A stretch of 64,000 nt of DNA from Rufibacter hautae (GCF_008271695.1 NZ_VKKY01000002.1:930001-994000), one strand, 5' to 3'; positions 52,918 through 62,319 are shown, numbered from the stretch's first letter. Program-made: numbers and translations. Notes: generated by a model not told the origin, from the sequence alone.

Positions 52918-55900
52918 TTAGAAAGAAGCCCGTACTCCAACAGAGTAGGTTTTCATGGTTGGGAAGCTGTTAGAGGTGATTCCGTCAAGTGATTGCTCAG
53001 GATCCATTCCCTCCAGGCCTTTAGACCAAGTCCAAAGGTTATCGCCTTGTACAAACACTCTCAGACCTTTCATTCTCAAGCGCTCTTGCACGTTAGCTGG
53101 CAAGGTGTAACCCAAGGTTACGTTGCGCATGCGTACATAAGAAGCATCGGTGAGGAAGCGGGAAGACCGAGCGTTTGCGTTCAAAGACTGACCGGTACCT
53201 AAACGAGGAACATTTCCGTTTCCTGGGTTCTCCTCAGATTGCCATCTGTCCAAAATATCGGTGCTCCAGTTGTAACCGGCAGAAGAACCGCCGCCCATCA
53301 GGCCGCTATAGTCAGTGTTCAGGATTTTACCGCCAAAGCTATAAGAGAATAATAGCCCCAAGTCAAAGCCTTTGTAGCGAAGGTTGTTTGACAGACCTCC
53401 GGTTACCTTTGGCAAAGCATTCCCTACATAGTAGCGGGTTGCCAGGGCGTAGTTAGTGGTAGTTTGTCTTTCCACTACTCCTTCAGCGTTGGTAACATCG
53501 CGGTACCACATGCTCAACCCAGTTTTTGGATCAACCCCTGCGAAATCTTCAATAAAGAAGTCATAGATAGACTGACCAACTTTGTACTGCTTGGTTCCTG
53601 CCAAGATAGTAGGCTGGGGAAGCTCTGTGAACTCGTTGGTGTTATGAGCTGCATTCAGGTTCATATCCCAACCGAATTTATCAGTGTCCACGATGTGGGC
53701 AGTGATGTTGGCCTCGAACCCTCTGTTGCGCATAGCACCCAGGTTAGCCGATACTCCCACAAAACCGGTAGACGGTGCCATTGGCTTGTTCAAAAGTAAG
53801 TCTTTAGAGGCTCTGTCATAGAAATCTAAAGACACATCAAATCTTTTGAACACGGTAGCGTCCAAACCAACGTTGAAGATGGCTTGCTTTTCCCAGGTCA
53901 GGTACGGGTTCTCCAGAGTAATAACAACCATACCAGGCTCAGATAAGTCTGGATATACCGTGTTATAAAGACCTCTGTAAGCATAGTAAGAACCAAGGTT
54001 CTCGTTACCGGATGTTCCATAAGAAGCTCTCAGTTTGGCGTTGTTCACCCATCCCAGTTCCTTCATAAAGTTTTCCTCAGACAATCTCCAAGAGGCACCC
54101 ACAGAGTAGAAGTTACCCCAGCGTTGATCTTCTTTGAAACGGGAAGAACCATCACGGCGGAACGAGGCAGACAGGTAATACTTATCAGCCAACCCGTAGT
54201 TCACCTGGCCCAGAAAGCTTTGCAATGCACGTCTGTCTCTTTGTGAGTTGGAGCTCACAATGGTAGCGGCGTTGTCAAGCTCAGTCATGCCTTCAATTGG
54301 AATGAAACCGGTCTTCTGGGTAGACACAGAGTTGGAAGAAAGGTTGTATACCTCAAAACCACCCAAAGCGTCAATGGTATGCTGGCCAAAAGTTTTGTTC
54401 CAGCTCAAGATGTGGTTGAAAGTGTACTCCGTAAAAGACGATCTGCTTTGGGTTCCACGTCCACCGATTGAACCGGAGGCATCACCATACTCAGGGTTGT
54501 AGAAGGTCACGCCACGGTAGTTGTCCCCGTTCAGGGCCAAAGAGGTTCTGTATTTGAAATCCTTCAAGAAAGAAATTTCAGCAAAACCGTTCCAGCCCCA
54601 GGTAAGGTTACTTCCTGTGATTTCATCCAAGGCAGTGGTACCTACCGGGTTACTGTTACCGCCATACGGACGAGCCGTGTTGAAGTCAAACTCCTGGGGT
54701 CCTGTGAAAGGAGAACCATCGGCGTTCTTTCTCCGGTAGATTGGGTAAATGCTGGAGATGTTTCTTCCCCATGAAACCACGTTACGGAACGAGGTACCGC
54801 TGGAGGTAGGTGCATTCTGGTCTGTGTAAGAAAGGTTGGCGCTCAAACCAACTTTAATGTTGTCACGCACTTGTGAGCTAAGGCGCAGACGGGTAGAATA
54901 ACGCTTAAAGCCTGAGGTGATGAAAGCACCCTGCTGGTCCAGGTAGTTCCCAGAGAAATAGTAGTTGCTCTTGTCATTACCGCCCTGTACGCTCAGGTCA
55001 TATTCCTGACGAACTGCTTTTCTGTACAACGCATCTCTCCAGTCTTCATCCCACGCCGGGGTTAAACCTGGTTTGATTTTGCCGTCCAGTCCAACTGGTT
55101 CTACTTCAGTGGTTCCGTTAGCGTTGTTGAAAGGGTTGTATTGCTGTCCGTTGCCGGCACCTGCTAATCTGGATACTACCAACTTAGAGGCATACTCCTC
55201 TGGTGAGGCGTATTTGCCTTCCCAAAGGGTTTTGTTGGCTCTGGCATCATTGCGCAAGGCTTCCCAAGTCAGTTCATACATTTGGGAGGCGTTCACCGTT
55301 TTGTAGTCCGCTACGGCAAAGTCAGAGACCCCAACGGTAGCCCCAAAGCTAATGGTGGGTTCTTTAGGCGCAGTTCCGCCTTTGGTAGTAATCACAATCA
55401 CCCCATTGGCTGCCCGAGATCCGTAAAGGGAAGCCGCGGTAGCGTCTTTCAGTACGGTCATGGACTCAATGTCATGCGGGTTTATGGCGTTGATGTCACC
55501 GGAATAAGGTGCACCATCCACAACGTACAGCGGAGAACTGCTGGCATTCACAGAACCTACTCCCCTGATTCGAACAGCACTGGTAGTACCCGGCTGTCCG
55601 CTGGAAGAGGTTACCTGAACCCCTGGCGACAAGCCAGAAAGTGCTTTGGTTACGTCGTTAGCCTGCATCTTTTCAATGGCCTCAGCCTTTACAGAAGTCA
55701 CAGAACCGGTGTAGGACTTCTCCTCTGCCGTACCGTAAGCTACTACCAAAACTTCGCCCAGTTGGGTGTTATCCTCCACTAAAGCCACGTTCACAGTGCT
55801 TTGGCCCGCAATAGCCACTTCTTTATTGGTGTACCCAATAAAAGTAAACACCAATGTGCCATCTCCTGAGGGAACGTAGATCTCATAATCACCGGTTACT

Positions 55901-56067
55901 CCGGTAGGGGCAGCAGTTGTGCTGCCTTTAAGTTGAACAGTAACCCCTGGCATTCCTTCGCCAGTCTTTGCATCGGTTACTTTTCCTTTAATAGTCCGAC
56001 TTTGCGCCCACGCATGGCTAACCAGCGACAGCAACAAAACGAAGCTGAAAAATATAACTTTCTTCAT
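52918..56067 (-). CDS. SusC/RagA-family TonB-dependent transporter
   Basis: 1049 residues. Signal peptide (1-21), then a carboxypeptidase-regulatory-like beta-sandwich domain (about 23-105), the TonB-box-like LGEVLVVAYGT segment (about 103-113), a plug domain with the SusC motif SPLYVVDGAPYSGDINAINP (178-197) and a 22-strand beta-barrel ending in Phe. It imports a substrate across the outer membrane with energy from TonB. The pair stands alone: no glycoside hydrolase, sulfatase, peptidase or regulator is beside it, so the substrate cannot be predicted from context. Confidence 0.94.
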   Translation of the reverse strand: MKKVIFFSFVLLLSLVSHAWAQSRTIKGKVTDAKTGEGMPGVTVQLKGSTTAAPTGVTGDYEIYVPSGDGTLVFTFIGYTNKEVAIAGQSTVNVALVEDNTQLGEVLVVAYGTAEEKSYTGSVTSVKAEAIEKMQANDVTKALSGLSPGVQVTSSSGQPGTTSAVRIRGVGSVNASSSPLYVVDGAPYSGDINAINPHDIESMTVLKDATAASLYGSRAANGVIVITTKGGTAPKEPTISFGATVGVSDFAVADYKTVNASQMYELTWEALRNDARANKTLWEGKYASPEEYASKLVVSRLAGAGNGQQYNPFNNANGTTEVEPVGLDGKIKPGLTPAWDEDWRDALYRKAVRQEYDLSVQGGNDKSNYYFSGNYLDQQGAFITSGFKRYSTRLRLSSQVRDNIKVGLSANLSYTDQNAPTSSGTSFRNVVSWGRNISSIYPIYRRKNADGSPFTGPQEFDFNTARPYGGNSNPVGTTALDEITGSNLTWGWNGFAEISFLKDFKYRTSLALNGDNYRGVTFYNPEYGDASGSIGGRGTQSRSSFTEYTFNHILSWNKTFGQHTIDALGGFEVYNLSSNSVSTQKTGFIPIEGMTELDNAATIVSSNSQRDRRALQSFLGQVNYGLADKYYLSASFRRDGSSRFKEDQRWGNFYSVGASWRLSEENFMKELGWVNNAKLRASYGTSGNENLGSYYAYRGLYNTVYPDLSEPGMVVITLENPYLTWEKQAIFNVGLDATVFKRFDVSLDFYDRASKDLLLNKPMAPSTGFVGVSANLGAMRNRGFEANITAHIVDTDKFGWDMNLNAAHNTNEFTELPQPTILAGTKQYKVGQSIYDFFIEDFAGVDPKTGLSMWYRDVTNAEGVVERQTTTNYALATRYYVGNALPKVTGGLSNNLRYKGFDLGLLFSYSFGGKILNTDYSGLMGGGSSAGYNWSTDILDRWQSEENPGNGNVPRLGTGQSLNANARSSRFLTDASYVRMRNVTLGYTLPANVQERLRMKGLRVFVQGDNLWTWSKGLEGMDPEQSLDGITSNSFPTMKTYSVGVRASF

Positions 56068-56550
56068 TTAGGATTTTAATTGTAATGGGCTTTAAACTTT
56101 GCTTAATTCCCCAGAGCGGTAAGGCTCAATACAGAAAGTACAAGTTGTCTAGTCTCCTGCCCTTAAAAGTTTAGCTCCTATCTTTCAACGCTTTCTTAGG
56201 AACTCTGAGTGTTTGTCTGTGCCAGAATAGATGTAAACTGGTTTAAGCGATTTTTATGATGGGTGTTGCAGCAGCTGCTTGTTCGTATTCTTTCTTTTCC
56301 TTCCCTCCTTTCCTTCTAGTTATCTTTCAAAATCAGATTTCTCTGATTCACAAAAATAACGGGCTAAAAAGGTATTTTAGTTTATGTACTTTTCTTTTTT
56401 ATAAATATCTTTAAAAAGTTAAACAGTTCTTCAAAACATTATATTCAAAAATCAATTTAAGGTTTTGCTTTCATCTGAAAAACAAGCTTTTATGGTGAGA
56501 TTGATTTTATTGCTGTTAAATCAAAGAAGGTCAATGGAGATGATCAATCT

Positions 56551-56590
56551 TTGTTTTTGTACTGGTTCAGCTAAAACAGCTTAAAAACGA
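56551..56590. repeat. Dispersed palindromic repeat
   Basis: Left arm TTGTTTTTGTACTGGTTC, right arm TAAAACAGCTTAAAAACGA. It lies upstream of the FAD oxidoreductase promoter. Confidence 0.55.
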
Positions 56591-56625
56591 ATTTATCTGC
56601 CCTGTTTTTGGTTAGGTTAGAGTAG

Positions 56626-56633
56626 TATCTTTG
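56626..56633 (+). promoter_or_regulatory. -7 element of the FAD oxidoreductase gene
   Basis: TATCTTTG is an exact TAnnTTTG and starts 69 bases before the ATG at 56695. The nearest TTG lies 15 bases upstream, a little short of the usual 19-20. Confidence 0.5.
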
Positions 56634-56694
56634 CGGCATTTCCGCTAGGAAAACTATCTTAAAAATTTAAGGTTAACTACCTTACATCTGCTTT

Positions 56695-58272
56695 ATGAAA
56701 AAAGAACTTGACTTGGTCTTGGCGCCTGAGATAGCCTATGACCCTGCCCTTCTGGAGCGCGAGCTTTTGCAGCAAGCCGGAATCACCCGCTCTAAGGACG
56801 CGGCTTTCATCCATAAAATAAAACGTTCCATTGATGCCCGTGGCCGCAAGGTACAAGTAAAGGTGCGTGCCGATGTATACACCCAGGCTCCGGACCTTTC
56901 TACCCTGCTGCCCACTTATCACTATCCAGAACTGAAACCAGACGCCAAGCGGGTCCTTATTGTGGGCGCTGGACCGGCCGGGCTATTCGCGGCCTTGCGG
57001 TGTATTGAACTAGGCTTAAAACCGGTGGTGGTGGAACGCGGCAAAGATGTGCGCAACCGTCGTCGCGATTTGGCGGCTATCAACAAGGAGCATATTGTGA
57101 ATCCCGATTCCAACTACTGTTTTGGGGAAGGCGGGGCAGGAACCTACTCAGACGGGAAACTCTACACCCGTTCCAAAAAACGCGGAGATGTGCAGCGTAT
57201 TCTGCAGATCATGGTGCAGCACGGCGCCACTACTGATATTTTATTCGATGCCCACCCCCACATCGGGACAAACAAACTGCCGGTTCTGATTGCCGAGATG
57301 CGGGAAACGGTGTTGGCGGCGGGCGGCGAAATTCACTTCAACACGCGGGTGACGGATTTCATCTTGGAGAGAAACCAGATGAAAGGCGTGATTACCGCCG
57401 ATGGCACTTCTCTGGAGGGCGAAGCCGTGATCCTGGCCACTGGTCACTCGGCCCGGGATATTTATGAGTTGCTGCACGCCAAGAATATACTTATTGAGGC
57501 CAAACCTTTTGCCATGGGTGTGCGGGTGGAGCACCAACAAAGCCTTATTGACGGAATCCAGTACCACTGTGACGGCGACCGGGGCATGCACTTGCCGGCG
57601 GCTTCTTACGCGTTGGTACAACAGGTGGCTTACAAAGGCCAAGAGCGCGGCGTGTTCTCGTTCTGCATGTGCCCAGGTGGCTTTATAGTACCGGCGGCCA
57701 CTGCGCCCGGTGAGGTAGTGGTGAATGGCATGTCGCCTAGCCGTCGGGATTCCAAGTACGCCAACTCCGGCATTGTGGTAGCGGTAAACCTGGAGGACAT
57801 GGACCTGAAACAACACGGCGCTTTGGCCGGATTGCGTATGCAACAGGCTCTGGAGCAGAAAGCGTGGGCAGCCGCGGGTGGTACCCAGGTGGCCCCTGCC
57901 CAGCGCCTCCATGATTTCGTGAAGGGGAAGGTTTCCTCTTCGCTGCTGGATACTTCCTATCAGCCGGGCTTGGCCTCCGTGGACATGCTGGAAGTATTGC
58001 CGCCTATGATCGGGCAACGGTTACGCGGTGGTTTCCAGGAATTCGGCTATAAAATGCGGGGCTATCTTACCAACGATGCCCAGATTGTAGGAGTGGAAAG
58101 CAGAACCTCTTCACCGGTACGCATACCTCGGGACAAAGAAACGCTGCAGCATCCGCAGATTCAGAACCTGTTCCCTTGCGCCGAAGGTGCCGGGTACGCC
58201 GGAGGTATCGTATCGGCGGCTATGGATGGGGAACGTTGCGCGGAGCAGGTAGCTGTTTTGATCCGCGGTTAA
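56695..58272 (+). CDS. FAD/NAD(P)-dependent oxidoreductase
   Basis: 525 residues. The dinucleotide motif VLIVGAGPAGLFAAL (about 83-97) begins the FAD-binding fold. Further family motifs are NYCFGEGGAGTYSDGKLYTR near 140 and CAEGAGYAGGIVSAAMDG near 499-516, typical of the COG2509-type FAD-dependent proteins. The first 80 residues (KKELDLVLAPEIAYDPALL, then IDARGRKVQVKVRADVY) form an N-terminal domain found in this family. No substrate is known for this group. It is followed at 69 bases by the CoA-binding protein gene, possibly the same transcript. Confidence 0.87.
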   Translation: MKKELDLVLAPEIAYDPALLERELLQQAGITRSKDAAFIHKIKRSIDARGRKVQVKVRADVYTQAPDLSTLLPTYHYPELKPDAKRVLIVGAGPAGLFAALRCIELGLKPVVVERGKDVRNRRRDLAAINKEHIVNPDSNYCFGEGGAGTYSDGKLYTRSKKRGDVQRILQIMVQHGATTDILFDAHPHIGTNKLPVLIAEMRETVLAAGGEIHFNTRVTDFILERNQMKGVITADGTSLEGEAVILATGHSARDIYELLHAKNILIEAKPFAMGVRVEHQQSLIDGIQYHCDGDRGMHLPAASYALVQQVAYKGQERGVFSFCMCPGGFIVPAATAPGEVVVNGMSPSRRDSKYANSGIVVAVNLEDMDLKQHGALAGLRMQQALEQKAWAAAGGTQVAPAQRLHDFVKGKVSSSLLDTSYQPGLASVDMLEVLPPMIGQRLRGGFQEFGYKMRGYLTNDAQIVGVESRTSSPVRIPRDKETLQHPQIQNLFPCAEGAGYAGGIVSAAMDGERCAEQVAVLIRG

Positions 58273-58343
58273 CCCGCTTCGTTTTTGTGAGTATAACTAC
58301 TATGGCGTTTCGCGCCTGATTTTTTAATCTAAAGGGAGAAGTG

Positions 58344-58703
58344 ATGAAAAAGACCGTGGTAATAGGCGCCTCTGATAACCCAGGACGCTACAGTTATAAA
58401 GCTGTCCATCAGCTGAAAAGATCAGGACATGAGGTGGTGCCGGTGGGCATTAAGCGCGGAGAGGTGGCAGGTTTACCTATTGAGACAGAGAAACCCTCCA
58501 TTGACGAGGTGGATACGATTACCCTGTACGTGGGTCCGCAGAACCAACCCAGCTGGTATGACTATATTCTTTCACTGAAGCCTAAGCGCATCATCTTCAA
58601 TCCGGGTACCGAGAACTACGAACTGGAGAAGAAAGCGAAGGAGCAGAACATCAAAACCCTGCACGCCTGCACCCTAGTCATGCTTTCCGTAGGGAATTAC
58701 TAG
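58344..58703 (+). CDS. CoA-binding domain protein
   Basis: 119 residues from ATG 58344, directly after a GTG at 58341 and an unusual good ribosome-binding-like AAAGGGAGAA at 58331. The Rossmann CoA-binding fold is present (VVIGASDNPGRYSYKAV, later RIIFNPGTENYELEKKAKEQ, see 58590-58650). Similar single-domain proteins are widespread; they bind CoA or a nucleotide and have no known enzymatic role. The end is followed by a terminator made of a repeat-family palindrome. Confidence 0.85.
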   Translation: MKKTVVIGASDNPGRYSYKAVHQLKRSGHEVVPVGIKRGEVAGLPIETEKPSIDEVDTITLYVGPQNQPSWYDYILSLKPKRIIFNPGTENYELEKKAKEQNIKTLHACTLVMLSVGNY

Positions 58704-58724
58704 GCTTTAGGAGCCGAATTGTAT

Positions 58725-58770
58725 AAAAGGGTTTAGGGGCTGTTTTCAAGGAAAACCCCTAAACCCTTTT
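58725..58770. terminator. Terminator formed by a dispersed-palindrome copy
   Basis: A 15-bp perfect stem (58725-58739 with 58756-58770) followed by TTTTTT. Inside it the sequence GTTTAGGGGCTGTTTTC ... GAAAACCCCTAAAC is a copy of the intergenic palindrome family, showing that some copies can serve as terminators. Confidence 0.75.
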
Positions 58771-58825
58771 TTTATTTCCGAAGGTATAAGAAAGCTGCTA
58801 AGGTGTAAGCTTTCACCCAAAGCTG

Positions 58826-58868
58826 CTTTGTTTTATGCCGATTTCTGAAGAACAAGTCAGAAACAAAA
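58826..58868. repeat. Dispersed palindromic repeat
   Basis: Left arm CTTTGTTTTATGCCGATTTCT, right arm GAACAAGTCAGAAACAAAA. It touches the stop codon of the rhodanese gene. Confidence 0.5.
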
Positions 58869-59258
58869 TTACTTTTTCTTCTCTTCTTTGGTTTTCAGGC
58901 CTGCCGCTTTCAGGTCTTTGTAGCCACCAATGTTATAGACGTTGGTGAATCCTGCCTCCTGCATCAGTTTCAGGGCCTGTCCGCTGCGGTTTCCGCTGGC
59001 GCAGTAGAGATAGTAGGTTTTGTCTTTGTCCCATCCGGCAAATTCCTGGGCGAACTTTCCGCCCCTGAAATCTGAGTTGCGGGCTTTCTTCAGGTGCCCG
59101 GCCTCGAACTCCTCGGGGGTACGCACATCCACCAGAACGCCTTTCTCCTTTTTGCTAACCTCTTTATATTCTGTGGCCGCAAGTACGGCTTTCGGCTTTT
59201 CCTGGGCCCACAAGGGCTGAGCGCAAAACAGCGCTAAAACGAACATGATTATTTTCAT
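58869..59258 (-). CDS. Secreted rhodanese-domain protein
   Basis: 129 residues from ATG 59258 (MKIIMFVLALFCAQPLWAQ); the in-frame start 15 codons upstream would put a polar stretch in front of a clear signal peptide. The single rhodanese domain has GVLVDVRTPEEFEAGHL, and the active-site loop is YCASGNRSG with Cys near 86. Rhodaneses transfer sulfur from a donor to a thiophile. With a signal peptide it should work in the periplasm. No partner gene is adjacent. Confidence 0.85.
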   Translation of the reverse strand: MKIIMFVLALFCAQPLWAQEKPKAVLAATEYKEVSKKEKGVLVDVRTPEEFEAGHLKKARNSDFRGGKFAQEFAGWDKDKTYYLYCASGNRSGQALKLMQEAGFTNVYNIGGYKDLKAAGLKTKEEKKK

Positions 59259-59332
59259 TCTATAAAGATGCAGGGATTGCCCTGTTAAACCAAACCACCC
59301 CAATCTTCAAGTCTCAGAAGTTTAAAATGGGG

Positions 59333-59376
59333 ATTTTGTTTTGACCCTGCTTTTCTAAAATCAGACTTAAAACAAA
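59333..59376. repeat. Dispersed palindromic repeat in the 59259-59594 gap
   Basis: Left arm ATTTTGTTTTGACCCTGCTTTT (22 bases, see positions 59333-59354), right arm AAAATCAGACTTAAAACAAA. The remaining 336-base divergent gap upstream of the sigma-factor gene is AT-rich and shows no exact TAnnTTTG element. Confidence 0.6.
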
Positions 59377-59594
59377 GTTTATAAACTTATTTCAGTGGAA
59401 CGACAAGTTTGTTCTAATTCACTTTTAGTTGTATAACAGAGCTTTATCTTATTAAAGTATACTTTTATCCTATTTACATGCAGAGAATCTTATATTTACT
59501 TGAAAATTTTTCCGGACCTCAGGCAACCGATTTCTGAGGGGGTGCATCTATCATACAAACAGGCAGAAATTATAGCTTAAAATCTCTACAACCC

Positions 59595-60134
59595 GTGAAT
59601 GAGTCAGAACTGGTACTAGCACTGCAACAAGGCGATGCCAAAGCCCAGCGAATCTTGTACGATCGCTACGCCGGCCCCATGATGGGCGTGTGCCTGCGGT
59701 ACCTCAAGAATGAGATGGATGCCGAGGAGGTCCTGATCAACGGGTTCATGAAGGTGTACCAACATGTGGGCCGGTTTGAGCAGAAAGGAAGCTTTGAAGG
59801 ATGGGTTCGCCGTATCATGGTGAACGAGGCGCTGCAGCACTTGCGCAAGCAGGAACCCATGCACCTGGCCATTGAAAAGGAACACAACTACCTGGCTTCA
59901 GAAGACGCCTCGGCAGACAGTGAAATGACCGCCGAGGAAATGATGGAGTTATTGCTGGAACTTCCGGCCGGCTACCGGGCAGTCTTCAACTTATATGCCA
60001 TTGAAGGTTACTCGCACAAAGAGATTGCGGAAATGCTCAACATCAGTGAAGGCACTTCCAAGTCACAGTTAAGTAAAGCGCGGGCTATGCTGCAACGCAT
60101 GCTGGCCCAGCAAGGAGTAGTGATCGCCCTCTAA
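59595..60134 (+). CDS. ECF-type RNA polymerase sigma factor
   Basis: 179 residues. Region 2 (GDAKAQRILYDRYAGPMMGV, 13-32, then EMDAEEVLINGFMKVYQHV, 40-58) and region 4 (LPAGYRAVFNLYAIEGYSHKEIAEML, see 59959-60036) are intact; there is no region 1.1 or 3. GTG start at 59595. It directs RNA polymerase to a small set of promoters. The next gene encodes a single-pass protein with the usual size and topology for its anti-sigma factor, and the third encodes an outer-membrane barrel, all within 15 bases of each other. Confidence 0.92.
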   Translation: MNESELVLALQQGDAKAQRILYDRYAGPMMGVCLRYLKNEMDAEEVLINGFMKVYQHVGRFEQKGSFEGWVRRIMVNEALQHLRKQEPMHLAIEKEHNYLASEDASADSEMTAEEMMELLLELPAGYRAVFNLYAIEGYSHKEIAEMLNISEGTSKSQLSKARAMLQRMLAQQGVVIAL

Positions 60135-60146
60135 ACAGACAAAGAC

Positions 60147-61055
60147 ATGAGCGCAGAAGATTTAGATAAATTATTCAAAGACAAACTGCAGAACAGACCT
60201 GTTGCCCCCGGCAACGATGTTTGGGAGCGCATGCAAGCCCGCATGCAGCAGAATGCCCAGCAGGAAACCCCCAACCCGTTCCTGGTGCCAGCTGCAGTTG
60301 AGGAGAAGGAAGAACGCGGTACCGTACGGATGTGGTATTACTCTGCCGCTGCCGCGGTGACCATGCTGCTGAGCGTGGGGCTCTGGGTAAACCGTGACAA
60401 CATAGATCCGCTGCAACCAACGGGCACGGTTGCCACGGTGCAGGAGCACCAGCAAACGCCTTCAGAAAGAGTATCTCCTGCTCAAGAGACGGAGTCAGAT
60501 AAGGTAAACGCCAACGGGCAACCAGAGCAGAAATCAGTAGCTGACCAGGATAACACTACCCTCTACCCTGCTGCTGCACCCAAAGCTACGGAACGTAACC
60601 AAGTCTTGGCTTCTGTGAACACGAAAGCTGCGCCAACCACCTCTAAAAGAATAGAGGCTGCCGCAGAGAGAACCAGAAAAGAAGGTGTAAAAGAAGAAAC
60701 CACCAGAGCTTTCCAGCAAGCCCAGGAACCGGTGATGATGGCCGCTGCCATCCCAGTGAAAGCACAAGAAGCCGCCAAATCCAACGCTGAGGTAGGTGGT
60801 TTAGAAATAATTGTAAAATTAGACAACGCCCAGGCAACCACCTCCCTCGCCCAGGCATCTACTAAAGAAACGGACACACCGCACACTGAGGACCAACCTG
60901 GATCTGGACGCGTTCTGAAAGGCATCCTGAAACAAGTGAAGAACCTCAAAGACGGTGAGAAAGTGAATCTTTCAGAAATAGGTATCACCAAACACACCTA
61001 TGCTTTGGAAACCCGCATAGGAAACAAAAAAATTACAAAGACTATAGAACTCTAA
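60147..61055 (+). CDS. Putative anti-sigma factor, single-pass membrane protein
   Basis: 302 residues. An N-terminal 60-residue cytoplasmic helical part (DLDKLFKDKLQNRPVAPGND) is followed by one membrane helix (about 69-84, YYSAAAAVTMLLSVGLWV) and a long Gln/Thr/Ala/Glu-rich periplasmic region (about 90-230) ending in a small folded part (GLEIIVKLD, then LKGILKQVKNLKDGEKVN). It has the position and topology of Bacteroidota anti-sigma factors, but no zinc motif. Function as anti-sigma is inferred from position. Confidence 0.72.
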   Translation: MSAEDLDKLFKDKLQNRPVAPGNDVWERMQARMQQNAQQETPNPFLVPAAVEEKEERGTVRMWYYSAAAAVTMLLSVGLWVNRDNIDPLQPTGTVATVQEHQQTPSERVSPAQETESDKVNANGQPEQKSVADQDNTTLYPAAAPKATERNQVLASVNTKAAPTTSKRIEAAAERTRKEGVKEETTRAFQQAQEPVMMAAAIPVKAQEAAKSNAEVGGLEIIVKLDNAQATTSLAQASTKETDTPHTEDQPGSGRVLKGILKQVKNLKDGEKVNLSEIGITKHTYALETRIGNKKITKTIEL

Positions 61056-61067
61056 AATCCCATTTCA

Positions 61068-62210
61068 ATGAAACGTTTGTATGCCCTGCTTTCGGCCATC
61101 ATGATGGCTGCAGCTATCGCCTTGCCTTCTCACGCCAGTTCAAAAGCCTTTAAACCAGCTGCGATCCAAGATACGCTCATTCTGAAGCTCAAAAATGAGG
61201 CCCGCTTGCTGGTGGTGGTGAAAGATGTGAAGGATTTGAAAAATCTAAAAAGCCAGAGCATTGACTCCATTCTGCTGCTGGTAGAGAAATACGCTGACCA
61301 GATTGAGGCCGCCGGTAAAAAAGGCGAAGAAGTGACCGTTACCATTGACAAGTCCACAGCCAATACCTCTGAGGACGTGAACATCACCATCACCCAGAAC
61401 GGCCCGGATGGTACCGAGGTCACCATCAAAGAAAAGAACCGCATCCGGATCACCGACAAAGTGGGCATTGACATTGATCACGATGAGGATTCCAACTCTA
61501 CCAAGGTGAAGCTGAACGTGGGCGACGCAGACTCTGTTGAAGTTGCCGAAAGAAACGAGGAGCGGTACAAGAACCGTCACCCCAGAAAATCCCTCGATTT
61601 CCAGATAGACGCGGGTATTTCCACCTGGTTGAACAAAAAAGAGATGCCCGGAAGCGCTGTTTCAGACATCAACTTCAGAACCGCCGCTTCCCGCTACATC
61701 AGCCTGAACACCAAATGGTACAACCGCATTGGCGGAGAAGAAAGCCCCGTGCGCCTGATCACTGGTTTCACCGTGGACTTCCACAACTACATGTTTGATG
61801 ACAACATCATGATCCAGAACACCGGCGAGAAAACAGAGTTTGTGATTCCCACCGGCCTGGACCTGGAGAAAAGCAAACTTGCCACCACTTCCCTCACCGT
61901 GCCGTTGGAACTGGGCTTCGATTTCAAGAACAGAAAAGGCAAAACAGCTTTCAAATTAGGCGGCGGCGGCTTTGTAGGGTACATGCTCAGCAGCCACTCC
62001 AAAGTGAAATACTCCCAAGACGGAGACAACGTGAAGAACAAAGCGAAAGACGATTTCTACCTGAATGATTTCCAGTACGGCCTCTCCGGATTCATCGGGA
62101 TTAGAAGCCTGGAGTTCTTCGCCAAGTATAACCTCAACGACCTGTTCCAAGAAAACAAAGGACCTCAGGCCAACGCCTTCGCTGCCGGAATAAGAATCGT
62201 AAAATTCTAA
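61068..62210 (+). CDS. Outer-membrane beta-barrel protein of the ECF operon
   Basis: 380 residues with signal peptide (about 1-23). Residues 30-165 are a charged periplasmic stretch (many Lys, Asp and Val, VKDVKDLKNLKSQSIDSI, later DIDHDEDSNSTKVKLNVGDA). Residues 170-380 are amphipathic strands typical of porin-family or OmpW/PorT-like barrels, ending AFAAGIRIVKF with terminal Phe. It is the third gene of the sigma operon and is probably a target or sensor of that pathway. The ligand is unknown. Confidence 0.78.
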   Translation: MKRLYALLSAIMMAAAIALPSHASSKAFKPAAIQDTLILKLKNEARLLVVVKDVKDLKNLKSQSIDSILLLVEKYADQIEAAGKKGEEVTVTIDKSTANTSEDVNITITQNGPDGTEVTIKEKNRIRITDKVGIDIDHDEDSNSTKVKLNVGDADSVEVAERNEERYKNRHPRKSLDFQIDAGISTWLNKKEMPGSAVSDINFRTAASRYISLNTKWYNRIGGEESPVRLITGFTVDFHNYMFDDNIMIQNTGEKTEFVIPTGLDLEKSKLATTSLTVPLELGFDFKNRKGKTAFKLGGGGFVGYMLSSHSKVKYSQDGDNVKNKAKDDFYLNDFQYGLSGFIGIRSLEFFAKYNLNDLFQENKGPQANAFAAGIRIVKF

Positions 62211-62230
62211 ACTGAAGCTGGTATGTAGAT

Positions 62231-62268
62231 AAAACAAAAGAGGAGCTATTACGCTCCTCTTTTGTTTT
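62231..62268. terminator. Terminator ending the ECF sigma operon
   Basis: Perfect 16-bp stem (62231-62246 with 62253-62268) with A/T-rich flanks, 20 bases after the barrel gene stop. It can also work on the opposite strand. Confidence 0.85.
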
Positions 62269-62278
62269 ATGGCTGGTG

Positions 62279-62319
62279 ATTGTTTTGAGGTTGTTTTCAC
62301 AAAAACACCTTGTAAACAG
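62279..62319. repeat. Dispersed palindromic repeat
   Basis: Left arm ATTGTTTTGAGGTTGTTTT, right arm AAAAACACCTTGTAAACAG. It lies between the sigma operon terminator and the convergent methyltransferase gene. Confidence 0.6.

Larger units (their letters stand above)
56068..56694. other. 627-base divergent intergenic region upstream of susC
   Basis: Very AT-rich from 56340 to 56520. A possible minus-strand -7 element TATTTTTG (56358-56351) matches TAnnTTTG and would give a 280-base leader for susC; it lacks a -33 box at the right spacing. Nothing else is recognisable apart from one repeat copy and the promoter of the next gene. Confidence 0.4.

Noticed and set aside
51420..56067. Polysaccharide utilisation locus
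   Set aside because: SusCD is present but no glycoside hydrolase, polysaccharide lyase, sulfatase or sensor regulator is linked.
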